Source of the DNA: Bacteroidales bacterium
GTDB lineage: Bacteria > Bacteroidota > Bacteroidia > Bacteroidales > UBA932
DNA: 13,309 nt
Assembly (NCBI GenBank): GCA_009784635.1
Contig: WRBG01000038.1
Span: 1 to 13,309 of the forward strand
Reading direction: 5' to 3'
The translations under genes and the position numbers were made by a program. Position 1 is the stretch's first letter; each line of letters opens with the position of its first letter. Positions 11,426 through 13,309 of the stretch are shown here, one piece after another. Under the pieces are notes generated by a model. It made no database searches, had not been told where the DNA came from, and saw nothing but the letters and a program-made list of their open reading frames with translations.

Positions 11426-13213
11426 ATGTATAGGACACACACCTGCGGAGAACTCCGCATCACCAATCAAGGCACGGAAGTATGTTTGGCCGGCTGGGTA
11501 CAGCGGCTGCGTAAATTAGGCGGGATGACTTTTATAGACCTGCGCGACCGTTACGGAATCACCCAACTTACCATTGAGGAGCAGGCCCCTGCCGACCTGC
11601 GCGAACTTGCCGATAAATTAGGCAGGGAATTTGTGGTTCAAGCAAAGGGCAAAGTGGTGGAGCGCAGCAATAAAAACCCCAAAATAGATACGGGAGAAAT
11701 CGAAATTGCCGTGTTGGAACTAAAGGTATTAAACGCAGCCCAAACGCCTCCTTTTACCATAGAGGACAACACAGACGGGGGGGAGGAACTGCGGGCGACC
11801 TATCGTTATATTGATTTGCGCCGCAATCCCTTAAAGCGGGCTATTATGCTGCGCCACACTATGGCGCAGGAAGTGAGGAGCTATTTGTCGGGGCAACATT
11901 TTCTCGAAATCGAAACGCCGGTGCTGATTAAATCAACCCCCGAAGGCGCCCGCGATTTTGTGGTGCCCTCGCGCATGAACCTCGGACAGTTTTACGCCCT
12001 GCCCCAAAGTCCGCAGACCTTTAAACAGTTGCTGATGGTGGCCGGTTACGACCGATACTTTCAGATTGTGCGCTGCTTTCGGGACGAAGACCTCCGTGCC
12101 GACCGTCAGCCCGAATTTACCCAAATTGACTGCGAAATGGCCTTTGTAGAGCGGGACGATGTCCTCAATGCCTTTGAAGGATTGGCCAAACATTTGTTTA
12201 AAAGCGTTTTGTGTGGCTATCTAAGGCATAGTAACCATCCCCGCTATAATCAGCCCTTTCCCCGCATCAGTTACGCGGACGCCATGCGTTACTACGGCAC
12301 GGACAAGCCCGATATTCGTTTTGAAATGAAGATTTGCGACTTGACCTCATTGGCCAAGGGCCATGGATTCCCTGTTTTTGACAGCGCCGATTATGTGGGC
12401 GGAATTTGCGTCAAAGGCGCGGCGGAGTATACCCGTAAACAGTTAGACGAATTGACCGAATGGGTAAAGCGTCCCCAAATAGGCGCCAAAGGTTTGGTAT
12501 ATGCCCGCCTTACGCCCGATGGCATAAAGTCCAGCGTGGATAAATTCTATACCCAAGAGGTATTGCAGCAATGGGCTGTCCGAATGGAGGCTATGGAGGG
12601 CGACTTGATATTGATTTTGTGCGGAGCAGAGAAAAAGACGCAGGAAGCCTTGGGCGACTTGCGCTTAGAGATGGGAAACCGTTTGGGATTAAGAAAAAAA
12701 GACGACTTTGCCCCGCTTTGGGTATATGATTTCCCGCTGTTGGAGTGGGATGATGAAACCCAACGCTTTTACGCCATGCACCACCCCTTTACCTCGCCCA
12801 AACCTCAAGACATGGATAAATTCCTAAGCCCTAAAAAAGAAGATTTGGAACAGGTCTGCGCCAATGCTTATGACTTTGTAATCAATGGCGTGGAAATTGG
12901 CGGCGGTTCAATAAGGATTCACGATTCGGCGATACAAAAACGGATGTTTGAAGTTTTGGGCTTTTCCGAGGCAGAGGCCGATTATCGTTTTGGCTTTATT
13001 ATCAACGCCTTTACATACGGCGCTCCTCCTCATGGCGGCATTGCCTTTGGTTTTGACCGCTGGTGTACGGTTTTTGGAGGCTCCGAAAGCATCCGCGACT
13101 ACATTGCCTTCCCCAAGAACAACTCCGGACGCGACATGATGTTAGATGCGCCTTCTCACATAGACGCTGCCCAAATGAAGGAATTGGGCTTGGCGAGCGC
13201 GAGCGAGCGATGA
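11426..13213 (+). CDS. aspS: Aspartyl-tRNA synthetase
   Basis: Charges tRNA-Asp with aspartate in the cytoplasm. At 595 residues it has the usual bacterial length. Domains: N-terminal OB-fold anticodon-binding domain (about 1-110, YRTHTCGELRITNQG, AGWVQRLRKLGGMTFIDLRD), class II catalytic core with ATYRYIDLRRNPLKRA, motif 2 FRDEDLRADRQPEFTQIDCE (about 222-241), a bacterial insertion domain (about 290-420), and motif 3 GIAFGFDRW (about 538-546) followed by FGGSESIRDYIAFPKN. The residue after RLRK in the anticodon domain is Leu rather than His, as in discriminating enzymes that charge only tRNA-Asp; this is inferred from known bacterial AspRS types. It has its own promoter, back to back with thyA. 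The last codons form a small GCGAGC-type repeat (ASASER), slightly unlike usual family ends. Confidence 0.97.
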   Translation: MYRTHTCGELRITNQGTEVCLAGWVQRLRKLGGMTFIDLRDRYGITQLTIEEQAPADLRELADKLGREFVVQAKGKVVERSNKNPKIDTGEIEIAVLELKVLNAAQTPPFTIEDNTDGGEELRATYRYIDLRRNPLKRAIMLRHTMAQEVRSYLSGQHFLEIETPVLIKSTPEGARDFVVPSRMNLGQFYALPQSPQTFKQLLMVAGYDRYFQIVRCFRDEDLRADRQPEFTQIDCEMAFVERDDVLNAFEGLAKHLFKSVLCGYLRHSNHPRYNQPFPRISYADAMRYYGTDKPDIRFEMKICDLTSLAKGHGFPVFDSADYVGGICVKGAAEYTRKQLDELTEWVKRPQIGAKGLVYARLTPDGIKSSVDKFYTQEVLQQWAVRMEAMEGDLILILCGAEKKTQEALGDLRLEMGNRLGLRKKDDFAPLWVYDFPLLEWDDETQRFYAMHHPFTSPKPQDMDKFLSPKKEDLEQVCANAYDFVINGVEIGGGSIRIHDSAIQKRMFEVLGFSEAEADYRFGFIINAFTYGAPPHGGIAFGFDRWCTVFGGSESIRDYIAFPKNNSGRDMMLDAPSHIDAAQMKELGLASASER

Positions 13214-13244
13214 GCAGCGATTAAGGCCCAAAGGAAACCGTTTT

Positions 13245-13309
13245 TTGTCAAACTGTAAAACAAATTCCTGTCAAAGTGTAAAACAAATTCTTGTCAAACT
13301 GTAAAGCAA
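13245..13309 (+). repeat. 23-bp tandem direct repeats, running off the window
   Basis: Two complete 23-bp units (13245-13267 and 13268-13290) and 19 bases of a third (13291-13309) follow with no gap. They share TTGTCAAACTGTAAAACAA with only a few changes (C at 13268, G at 13276, G at 13306). Each unit is itself built of two similar halves, TGTCAAAC and TGTAAAAC. The bases 13214-13244 between aspS and the first unit hold no recognisable terminator. Confidence 0.85.

Noticed and set aside
13190..13225. The GCGAGCGA-like repeats at the aspS end as a separate repeat element.
   Set aside because: Very short, partly coding, and no further copies seen in the window.
13214..13244. A terminator after aspS because of the T-run at 13241-13246.
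   Set aside because: No GC-rich hairpin precedes the T-run.
13245..13309. A CRISPR array.
   Set aside because: The 23-bp units are directly adjacent with no spacers.

Overview
The window reads as a chromosomal segment of a Bacteroidota bacterium. Evidence: repeated promoters of the TTTG / TAnnTTTG type before start codons, a DUF5053-type protein, a secreted protein with a carboxypeptidase-like regulatory domain, weak Shine-Dalgarno sequences, and close matches to bacterial FolA, ThyA and AspS. The genus cannot be fixed from the sequence alone.

Region 1 (1-2700) starts inside a GT4-type glycosyltransferase whose frame is already open at base 1 and runs through a tract of 13 C. One C more or fewer leads at once to a stop, so this looks like an on/off phase-variation switch. 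Then come a secreted carboxypeptidase-regulatory-like protein and a run of very small membrane proteins, one of them broken and carrying a 36-bp exact copy of sequence from the bacteriocin-like operon further on.

Region 2 (2720-4011) holds a HigB-HigA toxin-antitoxin pair on the minus strand and, divergent from it, a degenerate short ORF and a DUF5053 protein.

Region 3 (about 4030-8644) is the most interesting part: a compact secreted-peptide (bacteriocin-like) module. An XRE regulator is divergent from an operon coding a 65-residue double-glycine precursor with a two-cysteine hydrophobic core, two multi-spanning membrane proteins of unknown function, a membrane-anchored thioredoxin-like protein with a CLFC motif, and a C39-peptidase ABC exporter. 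The likely logic is that the exporter removes the leader and exports the core, the thioredoxin-like protein handles its disulfide, one or both membrane proteins give immunity, and the XRE protein controls the divergent promoters. The module is bounded by 67-bp direct repeats (66/67 identical) made from the 3' end of the neighbouring sodium symporter gene, plus a nearby 24-bp repeat from the exporter's 3' end. This points to recent insertion or duplication.

Region 4 (8584-13213) is housekeeping: an SNF-family sodium symporter, folA and thyA on the minus strand, and aspS divergent from thyA with overlapping back-to-back promoters. The window ends in 23-bp tandem repeats that run off the edge.
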